A stretch of DNA of 64,000 nucleotides from Bacteroidaceae bacterium (GTDB taxonomy: Bacteria; Bacteroidota; Bacteroidia; Bacteroidales; Bacteroidaceae), in assembly GCA_017547385.1 (NCBI GenBank), contig JAFYPU010000017.1, positions 1 through 64,000 of the forward strand. Reading direction: 5' to 3'. The notes beneath the pieces were generated by a model. That model was not told the DNA's origin. It did no database searches and was given only the letters and a program-made list of their open reading frames with translations. Position 1 is the stretch's first letter, and each line of letters starts with the position of its first letter. Shown here piece after piece: positions 44,121-54,185 of this stretch. The position numbers and the translations under genes were made by a program.

Positions 44121-45473
44121 ATGAACATTTCTTTCGAGAAAACCTCTGCCGTGAGCGCATTGCTTACTGTTAAGATGGAGAAGGCTGATTATGCAGATGC
44201 CGTCAAGAAATCAATCAAGAACTATTGTCAGAAAGCACAGATGCCCGGTTTCCGTCCCGGCAAGGTTCCTGCTTCATTGGTTCAGAAAATGTATGGAGCA
44301 CAAGTGAAAGCCGAGGAAGTGAACAAACTTCTGGGCGAAAAGCTCTACGATTATATCAAGCAAGAGAATGTGAACATGTTGGGCGAGCCGCTTCCCAGCG
44401 ATAAGCAGCAGACACAGGACATCGAGGCGCAAGACGACTTCGAGTTTGTGTTTGACATCGCATTGGCTCCCGAATTTGAAGCTACCCTCGACAGCAAGGA
44501 CGCTGTTGACTATTATGACATCGAGGTAACCGATGCACAAGTGGAAGAGCAGGTGAAAGCTTTTGCCGGTCGTGCCGGTCATCCCGAAGGAGTGGATAGC
44601 TATCAGGATCGCGACATCGTGCGCGGACTCTTGGCCGAACTCGACGAAAACGGACAACCCAAGGAAGGTGGTCTGCAAATCGAGAGTGCCAGCGTGATGC
44701 CCGCTTATTTCAAGAACGAAGACCAGAAGAAAATCTTCGAAGGCGTAAAGAAAAATGATGTTATCACATTCAATGTTTCAAAGGCATACGAAGGAAGTGA
44801 TGCTGAGGTGGCTGCTCTCTTGAAAGTCAAGAAGGAAGAAGCTGCACAGCATACTGGAGATTTCACTTTCCAGATTGAGGAAATCAGCCGCTTTGTTCCT
44901 GCTGAAGTAAACCAGGCTCTTTTTGACCAAATCTATGGCAAGGATGCCGTGAAGAGCGAGGATGAATTCCGTCAGAAGATTAAGGAAGGAATGACCCAAC
45001 AATATGTGGCTGATTCCGACTACAAATTCTTGCTCGACGTTCGCAAGTATATGGAAGAAAAGGTGGGAACTCTCGAATTCCCCGAAGAATTACTCAAGCG
45101 CATCATGAAAGCCAATAACCCCGACAAGGACGAGGCTTTCGTGAACGACAACTTCGATAAGAGCATTGAGGAACTGAAATGGCACCTCATCAAGGAACAA
45201 CTCGTCAAGGCTAACGAAATTAAGGTAACCGACGATGATGTTAAGGCTGCAGCTATCGAAGCTACACGCTTCCAGTTTGCTCAATACGGAATGAACAACA
45301 TTCCCGACGAATACCTTGAGCAATATGCTGCCGAGATGATGAAAAAGAAGGAGCAGGTGCAGGGATTGGTTGAACGCAGCATCGACAAGAAGCTTACCGG
45401 TGCGCTGAAAAACGTGGTGAAGCTTAATCACAAATCGGTTACGGCCGAGGATTTCGGTAAGCTCTTTGAATAA
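44121..45473 (+). CDS. tig: Trigger factor
   Basis: Ribosome-bound chaperone, 450 residues, close to the usual length. The N-terminal ribosome-binding domain contains the signature region KAQMPGFRPGKVPASLVQKMYG (E. coli GFRxGK). The middle part is shorter and lower in similarity to the FKBP-type PPIase domain, as in other Bacteroidota. The C-terminal helical chaperone arms end FGKLFE. It precedes clpP and clpX, a conserved order, but a strong terminator separates it from clpP. Confidence 0.95.
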   Translation: MNISFEKTSAVSALLTVKMEKADYADAVKKSIKNYCQKAQMPGFRPGKVPASLVQKMYGAQVKAEEVNKLLGEKLYDYIKQENVNMLGEPLPSDKQQTQDIEAQDDFEFVFDIALAPEFEATLDSKDAVDYYDIEVTDAQVEEQVKAFAGRAGHPEGVDSYQDRDIVRGLLAELDENGQPKEGGLQIESASVMPAYFKNEDQKKIFEGVKKNDVITFNVSKAYEGSDAEVAALLKVKKEEAAQHTGDFTFQIEEISRFVPAEVNQALFDQIYGKDAVKSEDEFRQKIKEGMTQQYVADSDYKFLLDVRKYMEEKVGTLEFPEELLKRIMKANNPDKDEAFVNDNFDKSIEELKWHLIKEQLVKANEIKVTDDDVKAAAIEATRFQFAQYGMNNIPDEYLEQYAAEMMKKKEQVQGLVERSIDKKLTGALKNVVKLNHKSVTAEDFGKLFE

Positions 45474-45500
45474 ACTGAAAATACAACGATAATTATAAAT

Positions 45501-45541
45501 AAGGCTGTGCTCGCGGACCATCATCCAAGCACGGCCTTTTT
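45501..45541 (+). terminator. Terminator between tig and clpP
   Basis: AAGGCTGTGCT (45501-45511) pairs with AGCACGGCCTT (45528-45538) with one G-U pair, then a run of five T. clpP begins only 23 bp later, so either read-through is partial or clpP has its own promoter hidden in this segment. Confidence 0.85.
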
Positions 45542-45563
45542 AAAACCAAAAGAAGAGAATAAA

Positions 45564-46229
45564 ATGGATTTCAAGAAATATGCCACAGGCCATCTTGGTC
45601 TTAGCTCAATGGTGTTGGATGATGTCATAAAGAGTCAGAATCAATACCTGAACCCTTACATTCTTGAAGAACGGCAACTCAACGTTACGCAAATGGATGT
45701 ATTCAGTCGTTTGATGATGGACCGAATAATTTTTCTCGGCACTCCCATTGACGATTATACCGCCAACACACTTCAGGCGCAATTGCTCTATCTTGATTCT
45801 TGCGATCCGGGAAAAGATATTTCCATCTATATCAACTCTCCCGGTGGAAGTGTGTATGCCGGCCTTGGTATCTACGATACTATGCAGTTTATATCCAGCG
45901 ATGTGGCTACCATCTGCACAGGTATGGCAGCCTCGATGGCTGCTGTGCTCCTCGTGGCGGGAAAAGAAGGCAAACGCAGTGCACTTCCGCATAGCCGCGT
46001 GATGATTCATCAACCTATGGGCGGAGCGCAAGGACAAGCCAGCGATATTGAAATTACTGCTCGTGAGATACAGAAATTGAAGAAAGAACTTTACACCATC
46101 ATTGCTGACCATTCGCATACCGATTTCGACAAAGTGTGGGCTGATTCCGATCGGGACTATTGGATGACAGCACAAGAGGCTTGCGAATATGGAATGATTG
46201 ACAGAGTTTTGGCACGTAACAATGGCTAA
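45564..46229 (+). CDS. clpP: ATP-dependent Clp protease proteolytic subunit
   Basis: Serine protease that forms the tetradecameric degradation chamber. It has 221 residues from the ATG at 45564, which gives MDFKKYATGHLGLSS as in Bacteroidales relatives; the upstream extension to 45507 runs into the terminator. Catalytic Ser124 is in GMAASMA, His149 in RVMIHQP, and Asp is near the C-terminus. The stop overlaps the start of clpX by 8 bp, so the two are translated together. Confidence 0.96.
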   Translation: MDFKKYATGHLGLSSMVLDDVIKSQNQYLNPYILEERQLNVTQMDVFSRLMMDRIIFLGTPIDDYTANTLQAQLLYLDSCDPGKDISIYINSPGGSVYAGLGIYDTMQFISSDVATICTGMAASMAAVLLVAGKEGKRSALPHSRVMIHQPMGGAQGQASDIEITAREIQKLKKELYTIIADHSHTDFDKVWADSDRDYWMTAQEACEYGMIDRVLARNNG

Positions 46230-47469
46230 GAAAAAAGAACGTTGTTCCTTCTGCGGAAGGGAAAGAGACGAGGTGGCAATTCTTCTCAACGGAATTGATG
46301 GCTGCATCTGCGAGATGTGTGCAACAGAAGCACATCGGGTTATTGAGGAAGCCATGTCTGTGGGAGCAAAAGCCAATAAACCGGCTGAAAGTATTGACTA
46401 TAGAACGCTGCCCAAACCCAAGGAAATTAAAGCCTATCTTGACCAATATGTGATTGGGCAGGACGATGCCAAAAAGTTCTTGGCTGTATCGGTGTATAAC
46501 CATTACAAACGTCTCTCCCAAGAGAATAAGAACACCAAGGATGATGTTGAAATCGAGAAGAGCAACATCATTATGGTGGGTTCGACAGGTACCGGCAAAA
46601 CATTGTTGGCACGTACCATAGCCAAGTTGCTCAAAGTTCCGTTTACCATTGTCGATGCCACAGTGTTTACTGAAGCCGGCTATGTGGGCGAAGACGTGGA
46701 GAGCATATTGAGCCGTCTGTTGCAGGCTGCCGATTTCGATTTGGAAAGTACACAACGAGGCATTGTATTCATTGACGAAATAGATAAAATTGCGCGTAAG
46801 AGTGACAATCCTTCCATTACGCGCGATGTCAGTGGCGAAGGTGTGCAACAAGGATTGCTCAAATTGCTGGAAGGAAGCGTGGTGAATGTTCCGCCCAAGG
46901 GAGGTCGCAAGCATCCCGATCAGGATTATATTCATGTGGATACGCGCAACATACTTTTCATCTGCGGTGGAGCTTTTGATGGTATTGAGAAAAAAATTGC
47001 TCAACGTCTCAACACGCATACCGTGGGCTACGACTCGGTTCAGAATGCCCTGAAGATTGATGCTAACAACCTGATGCAGTATGTGCAGCCCACAGATTTG
47101 AAATCTTTCGGGCTTATTCCGGAAATCATTGGGCGTTTGCCGGTGTTGACGTATTTGCAGCCATTGGACAGAGAGGCATTGCGAAACATCCTTACCGAAC
47201 CCAAGAACTCCATCGTGAAGCAATATGTCAAACTCTTTGAGATGGACGGCGTGTTGTTGGAGTTCTCGCCAGAGGCACTTGATTATATAGTCGATAAGGC
47301 CGTTGAGTTCAAACTCGGAGCGCGCGGTTTGCGTTCGATTGTGGAGAGTATCATGATGGATGCCATGTTTGAAAAACCTTCAGAGCAGGCTTCGGAGTTC
47401 CTCGTAACAAGAGAATATGCCGTAGCCCAATTGGAGAAAAACAAACTGCAATCGGCAGGTTTGAAATAA
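46222..47469 (+). CDS. clpX: Clp protease ATP-binding subunit ClpX
   Basis: AAA+ unfoldase that feeds ClpP, 415 residues. The N-terminal zinc-binding domain reads CSFCGRERD then CICEMC. Walker A is GSTGTGKT, Walker B FIDEIDKI, and the pore/RKH region and sensor 2 ([11 protein letters not shown]) are intact. The start at 46222 overlaps clpP by 8 bp. recQ follows about 156 bp downstream. Confidence 0.97.
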   Translation: MAKKKERCSFCGRERDEVAILLNGIDGCICEMCATEAHRVIEEAMSVGAKANKPAESIDYRTLPKPKEIKAYLDQYVIGQDDAKKFLAVSVYNHYKRLSQENKNTKDDVEIEKSNIIMVGSTGTGKTLLARTIAKLLKVPFTIVDATVFTEAGYVGEDVESILSRLLQAADFDLESTQRGIVFIDEIDKIARKSDNPSITRDVSGEGVQQGLLKLLEGSVVNVPPKGGRKHPDQDYIHVDTRNILFICGGAFDGIEKKIAQRLNTHTVGYDSVQNALKIDANNLMQYVQPTDLKSFGLIPEIIGRLPVLTYLQPLDREALRNILTEPKNSIVKQYVKLFEMDGVLLEFSPEALDYIVDKAVEFKLGARGLRSIVESIMMDAMFEKPSEQASEFLVTREYAVAQLEKNKLQSAGLK

Positions 47470-47625
47470 AAAATCAATCTTTTTTTTGAAAATATCGCAA
47501 TAATTCAAAAGTTGTACGTAATTTTGGCTAAGAAAGCCCCATGATGTAACTCGCCCTTATAAATATAATAATGTGTGATATTACATTCTGAAGGCTTCGC
47601 AAACCTTTCTCTAAATACAATAGTT

Positions 47626-49806
47626 ATGGTCGCCAAAAAAGACTTGCACAACCAGCTTAAGAAGTATTTCGGCTTTGATGGTTTCAAGATGAACCAAGAA
47701 GCCATTATCGAAAACTTGCTAAAGGGTAAGGATATTTTTGTCTTGATGCCCACTGGTGGAGGTAAGTCATTGTGCTACCAATTGCCCTCCTTGTTAATGG
47801 AGGGAACAGCTATCGTTATTTCTCCCCTCATCGCCTTGATGAAAAATCAGGTGGATGCGATGCGCAATATGAGTGAGGAAGATGGAGTGGCACACTTCAT
47901 CAACTCATCATTGAATAAGGCGGCCATAGAAACTGTGAAAGCAGACATACTGTCCGGGAAGACAAAGTTGCTCTATGTGGCACCGGAGTCGCTTACCAAG
48001 GAAGAGAATGTGGAGTTCTTGAAAAAAATCAAGATTTCTTTCTATGCCATTGACGAAGCACACTGTATTTCCGAATGGGGACACGACTTCCGTCCGGAAT
48101 ATAGAAAGATACGCCCCATTATCAATGAGATTGGTAATGCTCCCGTGATAGCTCTTACGGCTACAGCCACTGATAAAGTACGCCTCGACATCAAGAAGAG
48201 CCTCGGCATTCAAGATGCGCTGGAGTTTAAGAGCTCTTTTAATCGTCAGAATCTCTATTACGAGGTGCGCCCGAAGACGAAGGATATCGACAAGGACATT
48301 ATCAAATTCATCAAGCAACATCCCCACCGAAGCGGTATCATTTATTGCTTAAGCCGGAAGAAAGTTGAGGAATTGGCTGAGGTGCTCAAAGCTAACGAGA
48401 TAAAAGCTGAAGCCTATCATGCCGGTATGGATTCTGCCACACGCTCGAAAACGCAAGATGACTTCTTGATGGAGGAAATCGATGTGATGGTGGCCACCAT
48501 CGCTTTCGGAATGGGTATAGACAAACCCGATGTGCGTTTTGTCATACATTATGATATTCCCAAAAGCCTGGAGGGATATTATCAAGAGACCGGACGAGCC
48601 GGTCGTGATAGCGGAGAAGGTATTTGTTTGGCATTCTATTCTTACAAAGACCTTCAGAAGTTGGAGAAATTCATGGAGGGAAAGCCCATAGCCGAACAAG
48701 ATATCGGCCGACAGCTTTTGAAAGAAACAGCGGCCTATGCAGAATCTTCTGTGTGCCGTAGAAAATTATTACTGCATTATTTCGGAGAATCTTACAAGCC
48801 CGACAATTGTGGTAATTGCGACAACTGTATAAATCCCAAGAAACAAGTGGAAGCGAAAGACCAATTATGCAAAGTGCTTGAAGTGGTTTTGGCAACCAAA
48901 GAGAACTTCAAGGACGATTATATAAAGGATGTGCTGAAAGGAAAAGAAAGCGATGAAATTTTGGCACACAAACATGATGAACTGGAATGCTTCGGATGTG
49001 CATCCGAAGAAGAGGATAAACTCTGGAATGCAGTAATCCGACAGGCTCTTATTGCAGGTTATATCGAAAAGGAAGTAGATAATTATGGTGTGCTGCGCGT
49101 TACCGAAAGCGGCCGCAAGTTCCTGAAGAAGCCAACTTCTTTTATGATTGTTGAAGATAACGATTTTGAAGAGGTGGATGTGGATGTACCTGTTCAGAGT
49201 GGCGCGTCGTGCGCTGTCGATCCGGCTCTTTATCAAATGCTCAACGATTTGCGAAAGCGTATGTCTAAGGAGTTGGATGTTCCGCCCTATGTGATATTCC
49301 AAGATGCTTCGCTTGAAGCAATGGCTACCATCTATCCGCAAAACACCGATGAGTTGTTGAATATACCCGGAGTGGGAACAGGAAAGGCCAAGCGCTATGG
49401 CGAAAAATTTTGTCAGCTCATCAAGAGACATTGCGAGGAAAACGAAATTGAGCGTCCGGAAGATTTGCGCATCCGAACCGTTCCCAATAAATCTGTGGAC
49501 AAGTTGAGTATTATCGGCTCTATTGACCGAAAGGTGGCGTTGGATGATATTGCCATGGCAAAGGGAATAGAATTTGATGAGTTGCTTGACAAAATAGAGT
49601 CCATTGTTTATAGTGGAACCAAAATCAATATAGATTATTTCATAGACGAGATACTGGATGACGACCAGATTAATGATATTTACCTCTACTTCAAAGAAAG
49701 TGAAACCGACGATTTGGATGATGCATTCGATGAGTTAGGAAACGATTATACCGAAGAGGAAATCAGATTGGTTCGTATCAAGTTTATTTCTGAAATGGCT
49801 AATTAA
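47626..49806 (+). CDS. recQ: ATP-dependent DNA helicase RecQ
   Basis: 3'-5' helicase of recombination and fork repair, 726 residues from MVAKKDLHNQLKKYFG. The helicase core has MPTGGGKSLCYQLP (Walker A), IDEAHCISEWGHDF and QETGRAGRDG-like QETGRAGRDS. The zinc-binding domain carries Cys in CRRKLLLHYF and DNCGNCDNC. A winged helix and an HRDC domain (residues about 540-620) follow. The C-terminal 100 residues or so are acidic. A possible -7 box, TAATTTTG (47520-47527), lacks a clear -33. glnS starts 31 bp after the stop. Confidence 0.95.
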   Translation: MVAKKDLHNQLKKYFGFDGFKMNQEAIIENLLKGKDIFVLMPTGGGKSLCYQLPSLLMEGTAIVISPLIALMKNQVDAMRNMSEEDGVAHFINSSLNKAAIETVKADILSGKTKLLYVAPESLTKEENVEFLKKIKISFYAIDEAHCISEWGHDFRPEYRKIRPIINEIGNAPVIALTATATDKVRLDIKKSLGIQDALEFKSSFNRQNLYYEVRPKTKDIDKDIIKFIKQHPHRSGIIYCLSRKKVEELAEVLKANEIKAEAYHAGMDSATRSKTQDDFLMEEIDVMVATIAFGMGIDKPDVRFVIHYDIPKSLEGYYQETGRAGRDSGEGICLAFYSYKDLQKLEKFMEGKPIAEQDIGRQLLKETAAYAESSVCRRKLLLHYFGESYKPDNCGNCDNCINPKKQVEAKDQLCKVLEVVLATKENFKDDYIKDVLKGKESDEILAHKHDELECFGCASEEEDKLWNAVIRQALIAGYIEKEVDNYGVLRVTESGRKFLKKPTSFMIVEDNDFEEVDVDVPVQSGASCAVDPALYQMLNDLRKRMSKELDVPPYVIFQDASLEAMATIYPQNTDELLNIPGVGTGKAKRYGEKFCQLIKRHCEENEIERPEDLRIRTVPNKSVDKLSIIGSIDRKVALDDIAMAKGIEFDELLDKIESIVYSGTKINIDYFIDEILDDDQINDIYLYFKESETDDLDDAFDELGNDYTEEEIRLVRIKFISEMAN

Positions 49807-49837
49807 AGCTGTTTCGCATATTCAATATTTATTAAGC

Positions 49838-51529
49838 ATGGAAGAAAAATCAACAACGGAGAAGAAGAGTTTGAACTTTATTGAACAAATAGTAGAGAAG
49901 GACTTGCAAGATGGTAAGAACGCAGGTCGACTTCAAACACGCTTTCCGCCCGAACCTAACGGATATTTGCACATCGGACATGCCAAAGCTATTTGCATGG
50001 ACTTTGGTGTGGCTGAAAAGTTTGGAGGAGTTTGTAATCTTCGTTTCGATGATACAAATCCTCAAAAGGAGGACACAGAATACGTGGAAGCCATTAAGCA
50101 CGATATCGAGTGGCTGGGCTTTCGTTGGGGCAATATCTATCATGCTTCCGATTATTTCCAGCAACTTTGGGACTTCGCAGTGAAACTTATCAAGGAGGGT
50201 AAGGCTTATGTAGACGAACAAACGAGTGAGCAGATTGCTGCTCAGAAAGGTACGCCCACACAGCCGGGAACTGATAGTCCTTTCCGCAATCGTCCGGTTG
50301 AGGAGAGTTTGTCCTTGTTTGAGAAGATGAATAGCGGAGAACTTCCTGAAGGCTCCATGGTGTTGCGTGCCAAAATTGACATGGCCAATCCTAATATGCA
50401 CTTCCGCGATCCGGTGATTTACAGAATTATCAACAAAGAACATCATCGCACCGGAAGTAAATGGAAAGCTTATCCGATGTATGACTTTGCGCATGGACAA
50501 AGCGACTACTTCGAGGGTGTAACTCACTCCATTTGTACTTTGGAATTCGTGCCTCACCGTCCGCTTTACGATTACTTCGTAGATGAATTGAAAGAAGGCA
50601 AGGAATTGGATGACAATCGTCCTCGTCAGTATGAATTCAACCGCTTGAACCTAACTTACACCGTGATGAGTAAGCGTAAACTCTTAGCGCTTGTTCAAGA
50701 GGGCTTGGTGGACGGATGGGATGACCCCCGTATGCCGACCGTGTGCGGTCTGCGTCGCCGCGGATATTCGCCGCAAGCAGTTCGCAAGTTTATCGATATG
50801 ATTGGTTACACCAAGTTCGATGCGCTTAACGACTATGCCATGCTCGAAGCTGCTGCCCGTGAAGATTTGAATGCGCGTTCGTTGCGTGTTTCAGCAGTGG
50901 TCAATCCTGTGAAGTTGGTCGTAACCAATTATCCTGAAGGTCAGTCGGAAGAGATGTTGGCCGTAAATAATCCGGAATGCGAGGCAGATGGTACACATAC
51001 CATTACATTCAGTCGCAACTTGTGGATTGAACGCGAAGACTTCATGGAAGATGCTCCCAAGAAGTTCTTCCGAATGGTTCCCGGCAAAGAAGTGCGTCTC
51101 AAAAATGCTTACATTGTGAAATGCACGGGATGCAAAAAATCAGCAGACGGAACCATTGAGGAAATCTATTGTGAATACGATCCCGACAGCAAGAGTGGAA
51201 TGGAGGGCGCCAATCGTAAGGTGAAGGGAACGCTTCATTGGGTAAGTGCCGATCATTGCTTACAAGCCGAAGTGCGTTTGTACGATCGTCTCTTTACCGT
51301 TGAAAATCCCTCGGCAGACGAACGCGATTTCCGCGAATTGCTGAATCCGGATTCATTGAAGGTGCTTAAGAATTGCTACATTGAGAAATATGCAGCAGAG
51401 CAAAGCGACAATATCTATCTGCAGTTCCAGCGCATCGGCTACTTTACTTACGACAAAACTTCCACTCCCGACCATTTAGTGTTCAACCGCACTGTGGGTC
51501 TGAAGGATGGCTGGGTGAAGAAATCGTAA
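49838..51529 (+). CDS. glnS: Glutaminyl-tRNA synthetase
   Basis: Class I synthetase that charges tRNA-Gln directly, 563 residues. The HIGH motif is HIGH (45-48) within PPEPNGYLHIGHAKA; the KMSKS loop is VMSKRKL. The C-terminal anticodon-binding beta barrels include GKEVRLKNAYIVKC. Direct charging means the transamidation route for Gln-tRNA is not needed. It lies 31 bp after recQ and is probably in the same transcript. Confidence 0.98.
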   Translation: MEEKSTTEKKSLNFIEQIVEKDLQDGKNAGRLQTRFPPEPNGYLHIGHAKAICMDFGVAEKFGGVCNLRFDDTNPQKEDTEYVEAIKHDIEWLGFRWGNIYHASDYFQQLWDFAVKLIKEGKAYVDEQTSEQIAAQKGTPTQPGTDSPFRNRPVEESLSLFEKMNSGELPEGSMVLRAKIDMANPNMHFRDPVIYRIINKEHHRTGSKWKAYPMYDFAHGQSDYFEGVTHSICTLEFVPHRPLYDYFVDELKEGKELDDNRPRQYEFNRLNLTYTVMSKRKLLALVQEGLVDGWDDPRMPTVCGLRRRGYSPQAVRKFIDMIGYTKFDALNDYAMLEAAAREDLNARSLRVSAVVNPVKLVVTNYPEGQSEEMLAVNNPECEADGTHTITFSRNLWIEREDFMEDAPKKFFRMVPGKEVRLKNAYIVKCTGCKKSADGTIEEIYCEYDPDSKSGMEGANRKVKGTLHWVSADHCLQAEVRLYDRLFTVENPSADERDFRELLNPDSLKVLKNCYIEKYAAEQSDNIYLQFQRIGYFTYDKTSTPDHLVFNRTVGLKDGWVKKS

Positions 51530-51647
51530 CGTTTTGCGGAAATTTCTTCAAGGACTTTTTGGAAGTCAATGATGAAGAATGAGATATTTGCGACCTACTT
51601 GATTATTCTATCTTGCATGGTTGACAAAACCGGATAGTTCATTGACG

Positions 51648-53054
51648 ATGGAACATAAGAACAACAGATTGGCACGTCTTGTGAGGAGCTACGAAGAGAA
51701 GCTCGAGCAAGGCGTGCCTTTTTATATGAAAGCTGCCGACATGGCTGACATAGTTGAATATTACACCGGCCAAGGGCGCGACTACGATGCCGAAACTTGT
51801 CTGCGCATTGCGCAAAACTTGCATCCTGATGATGTTGATTTGAGCTTGCAGAGAGCATATATTTTGAAGAATGCCGGTAAGTGGGAAGAAGCTCTAGAAA
51901 TTGTTGTGAACGTGAACGACCCTTCGCGCCGCAGCTACGGCATGTTTATGGCCGAATATAATTTGGCTTCATTGAACTTTAAAAATGCTGTGAAATGCAT
52001 TGAGGAACTTTTGCAACAAATGCAGGAAGGTTTTGATTTGTACGACACAATGGAGGAAGCGGCAGAGATTTTCTTCGACTATGGTTTCTTTGACCAATCA
52101 TTGTTCTATCTCAACAAAATTCCCGCACATTACGAACAGTATTTGCGTTGCCAAAGTCTGAAAGCCGATTGCCTGTTTCATAAAAGGCAACCTCAAGAAG
52201 CTGCTGCCATTCTCAACGAAACCATAGATGCTTCACCTTATGATGATCAGCTATGGACGATCATGGCAGACGGGCAAATGAAAAACAAACTCTTTGATGC
52301 AGCCATCGAAAGTTGCGAATATGCTTTGGCCATCAATCCCGACAATGTGCAAGCAGAGCGCATCCGCATGCTCTCAATGTTTCAAGTACGTCCCATTACC
52401 GATTGGTTTACTTTTTATCGTGAGTATATAATGAAATACTCCAATGATTATTCTGTTGCAATGCTTGCTGCAGAATCTGCCTACAATGAGGGACAATACG
52501 CCCTCTCTTTGGAGGAAGCACAGCGAGCTTATGCTTCTGTGCCACTGGACAGCTCCGAGCGTGCTCGCATTTTGCGTGTTGTTTTGTTGTCGTTAATTCG
52601 AAATTCACGGGTCAGTGAAGCTGCTGCTTTGATGCAAGGGGCTTCCACCATGGGTGTGCAATTCAATGACACGTTGTGCGAAGTGTCAGAATACTTGGTG
52701 AGTGTCGGTGAAACAGCCTCTGCGGTGCAAATGCTGCAACAGTTGAGTTCTGTTGACGAGCTCACGGAGATGCAGTTGTGCCGTGTGGTGAATTTGTCCC
52801 TTGTTTTGACCAAAGACTCTCAGGCTCGCAAATTGTGGGAGGAAATTTACGAAAAACACGCTCAACCTTTTGTGATAGCTCAAACAGCTTTGGCATTTCG
52901 CAAATTGCGGCATCCGCTGTATGCACAAGTGATCTTAGATGCTCTCCATATGGCTCCGCTCTATGTGGAAGCCTATTTTGAAGACATTTACCCCGAAACG
53001 GATTTGTTTCAGATGTATCTTGTTGCACAGGCTGAGTCTGCCCAATGGGAGTAA
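51648..53054 (+). CDS. Tetratricopeptide-repeat protein
   Basis: A 468-residue soluble helical protein built of TPR-like repeats over most of its length (for example YDAETCLRIAQNLHPDDVDLSLQRAYIL, DAAIESCEYALAINPDNVQAERIRM). No signal peptide or membrane segment. I chose the ATG at 51648 (MEHKNNRLARL); 51621 is a possible alternative. It follows glnS by 118 bp and precedes a lipoprotein gene by 42 bp. Likely a protein-interaction scaffold; partner unknown. Confidence 0.8.
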   Translation: MEHKNNRLARLVRSYEEKLEQGVPFYMKAADMADIVEYYTGQGRDYDAETCLRIAQNLHPDDVDLSLQRAYILKNAGKWEEALEIVVNVNDPSRRSYGMFMAEYNLASLNFKNAVKCIEELLQQMQEGFDLYDTMEEAAEIFFDYGFFDQSLFYLNKIPAHYEQYLRCQSLKADCLFHKRQPQEAAAILNETIDASPYDDQLWTIMADGQMKNKLFDAAIESCEYALAINPDNVQAERIRMLSMFQVRPITDWFTFYREYIMKYSNDYSVAMLAAESAYNEGQYALSLEEAQRAYASVPLDSSERARILRVVLLSLIRNSRVSEAAALMQGASTMGVQFNDTLCEVSEYLVSVGETASAVQMLQQLSSVDELTEMQLCRVVNLSLVLTKDSQARKLWEEIYEKHAQPFVIAQTALAFRKLRHPLYAQVILDALHMAPLYVEAYFEDIYPETDLFQMYLVAQAESAQWE

Positions 53055-53096
53055 TGGCAACAAGCGTTTTTTTCAACGACCAATGATTTCCTGCTG

Positions 53097-53690
53097 ATGT
53101 TTCCCAAGTCTCTGTTAACATGTTTCCTTTTGCTTTTAATGCTTGTGTCAGCTTGCGAAAAGATTGAACTTCCGCAAGCCGACAATGACGGAAATGTTGA
53201 CGATGAAATGCCGATGCCGCCTGACAACGATGAGGGAATCCTGACCGTGTTACAAGCTTTGGCAGCAGACGAGGGAGATTATGTGGCAGTGCGCGGATAC
53301 ATCATTGGCTTTATCAATGGTACATCACTTTCGGAGAAGAACGTTGTGCTCGGTTTGCCCACGGAGAAACCCAATACCAACATGTTGATAGCCGACAATC
53401 CCGAGGAAACAGATTTGGCGAAAATGATGCCCGTGGGCTTACCCGAAAACTATAGCGGCATGCAGGTGCGTGAGGATCTGAACCTCTACGACAACCCTTC
53501 GTTTTTCCATCGACAGATCCTCATCGAGGGTTTCATCACTGCCTATTTTCGTCGTATGGGCTTCAAGTGCCCCAGTGCCTATTGGTTGCTTGAAGAAGAG
53601 GATGCTCCGGATGAGAATACGCACCCCGATGATAGCCTCCCGACTCCAGGTTTCAGCCACGATGAAGCACTGATTGAAGGTGGCAGATAA
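53097..53690 (+). CDS. Lipoprotein with DUF6359-like domain
   Basis: A 197-residue lipoprotein. Signal peptide and lipobox LVSAC with Cys20; a short acidic linker (QADNDGNVDDEMP) follows. The domain at about 50-160 (DYVAVRGYIIGFINGTSLSEKNVVLG, TNMLIADNPEETD, FHRQILIEGFITAYFRRMG) resembles the DUF6359 OB-fold-like domain of Bacteroidota surface proteins. Function unknown. It lies 42 bp after the TPR gene and is probably co-transcribed with it. Confidence 0.75.
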   Translation: MFPKSLLTCFLLLLMLVSACEKIELPQADNDGNVDDEMPMPPDNDEGILTVLQALAADEGDYVAVRGYIIGFINGTSLSEKNVVLGLPTEKPNTNMLIADNPEETDLAKMMPVGLPENYSGMQVREDLNLYDNPSFFHRQILIEGFITAYFRRMGFKCPSAYWLLEEEDAPDENTHPDDSLPTPGFSHDEALIEGGR

Positions 53691-53850
53691 TGCTAAGTTT
53701 CATTGGATTTGTTGAAGAACTCTCTGGTTCCTATTTCTTTTGTTCTCATATCCTTTTTTGAAACAAGAGAAGGGAAAGTATTAGGTGTTAACGAGGTGAT
53801 AAACCATTTCAGACAACTTTCCCGATAACCTTGTCCTGATGCGCGTTTTT

Positions 53851-53907
53851 CCGCAAGCACTGCAGAAATTTCTGCGAGCACTGCGGAAAAATCTGCAAGC
53901 ACTGCAG
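53851..53907. repeat. Three-unit 21-bp phased array, locus 4
   Basis: Cores begin at 53851 (CCGCAAGCACTGCAG), 53872 (CTGCGAGCACTGCGG) and 53893 (CTGCAAGCACTGCAG), exactly 21 bp apart and all in the same orientation. Core 2 shows paired compensatory changes (CTGCG and CTGCGG ends). The array lies in the 495-bp gap before pheT; nothing gene-like is seen in that gap. Confidence 0.85.
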
Positions 53908-54117
53908 ATTTCCTTGCAAATGCCACCTCTTTTTACAAGAGGGTGGGGCGGCACGAAAAAGAACGTTTTTGCAGATGTTAAGAAGCATTGCAAAAGATTT
54001 TTATTCGTGCGATGATTTTTCAAAATGCGATGTGTGTTAACACGCTTTGTGGATACCTTTGTCCATCTCGGCACTCACGATTATTTAGACAAATTCCGGT
54101 GCGCTTCGCAGGGTGTT

Positions 54118-54152
54118 TATCTTTGCCGTTTCAGCGAAAAGGATTACCTTTG
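54118..54152 (+). promoter_or_regulatory. pheT promoter, overlapping pair
   Basis: TACCTTTG (54145-54152) has TTTG (54122-54125) exactly 19 nt upstream, a full consensus match. That TTTG is itself the end of another perfect -7 box, TATCTTTG (54118-54125), so two start sites about 27 nt apart may be used. The leader from the downstream promoter is about 27 nt. Confidence 0.75.
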
Positions 54153-54185
54153 CGCAGTTAAAAAAACATTATACGCACAACAGCG

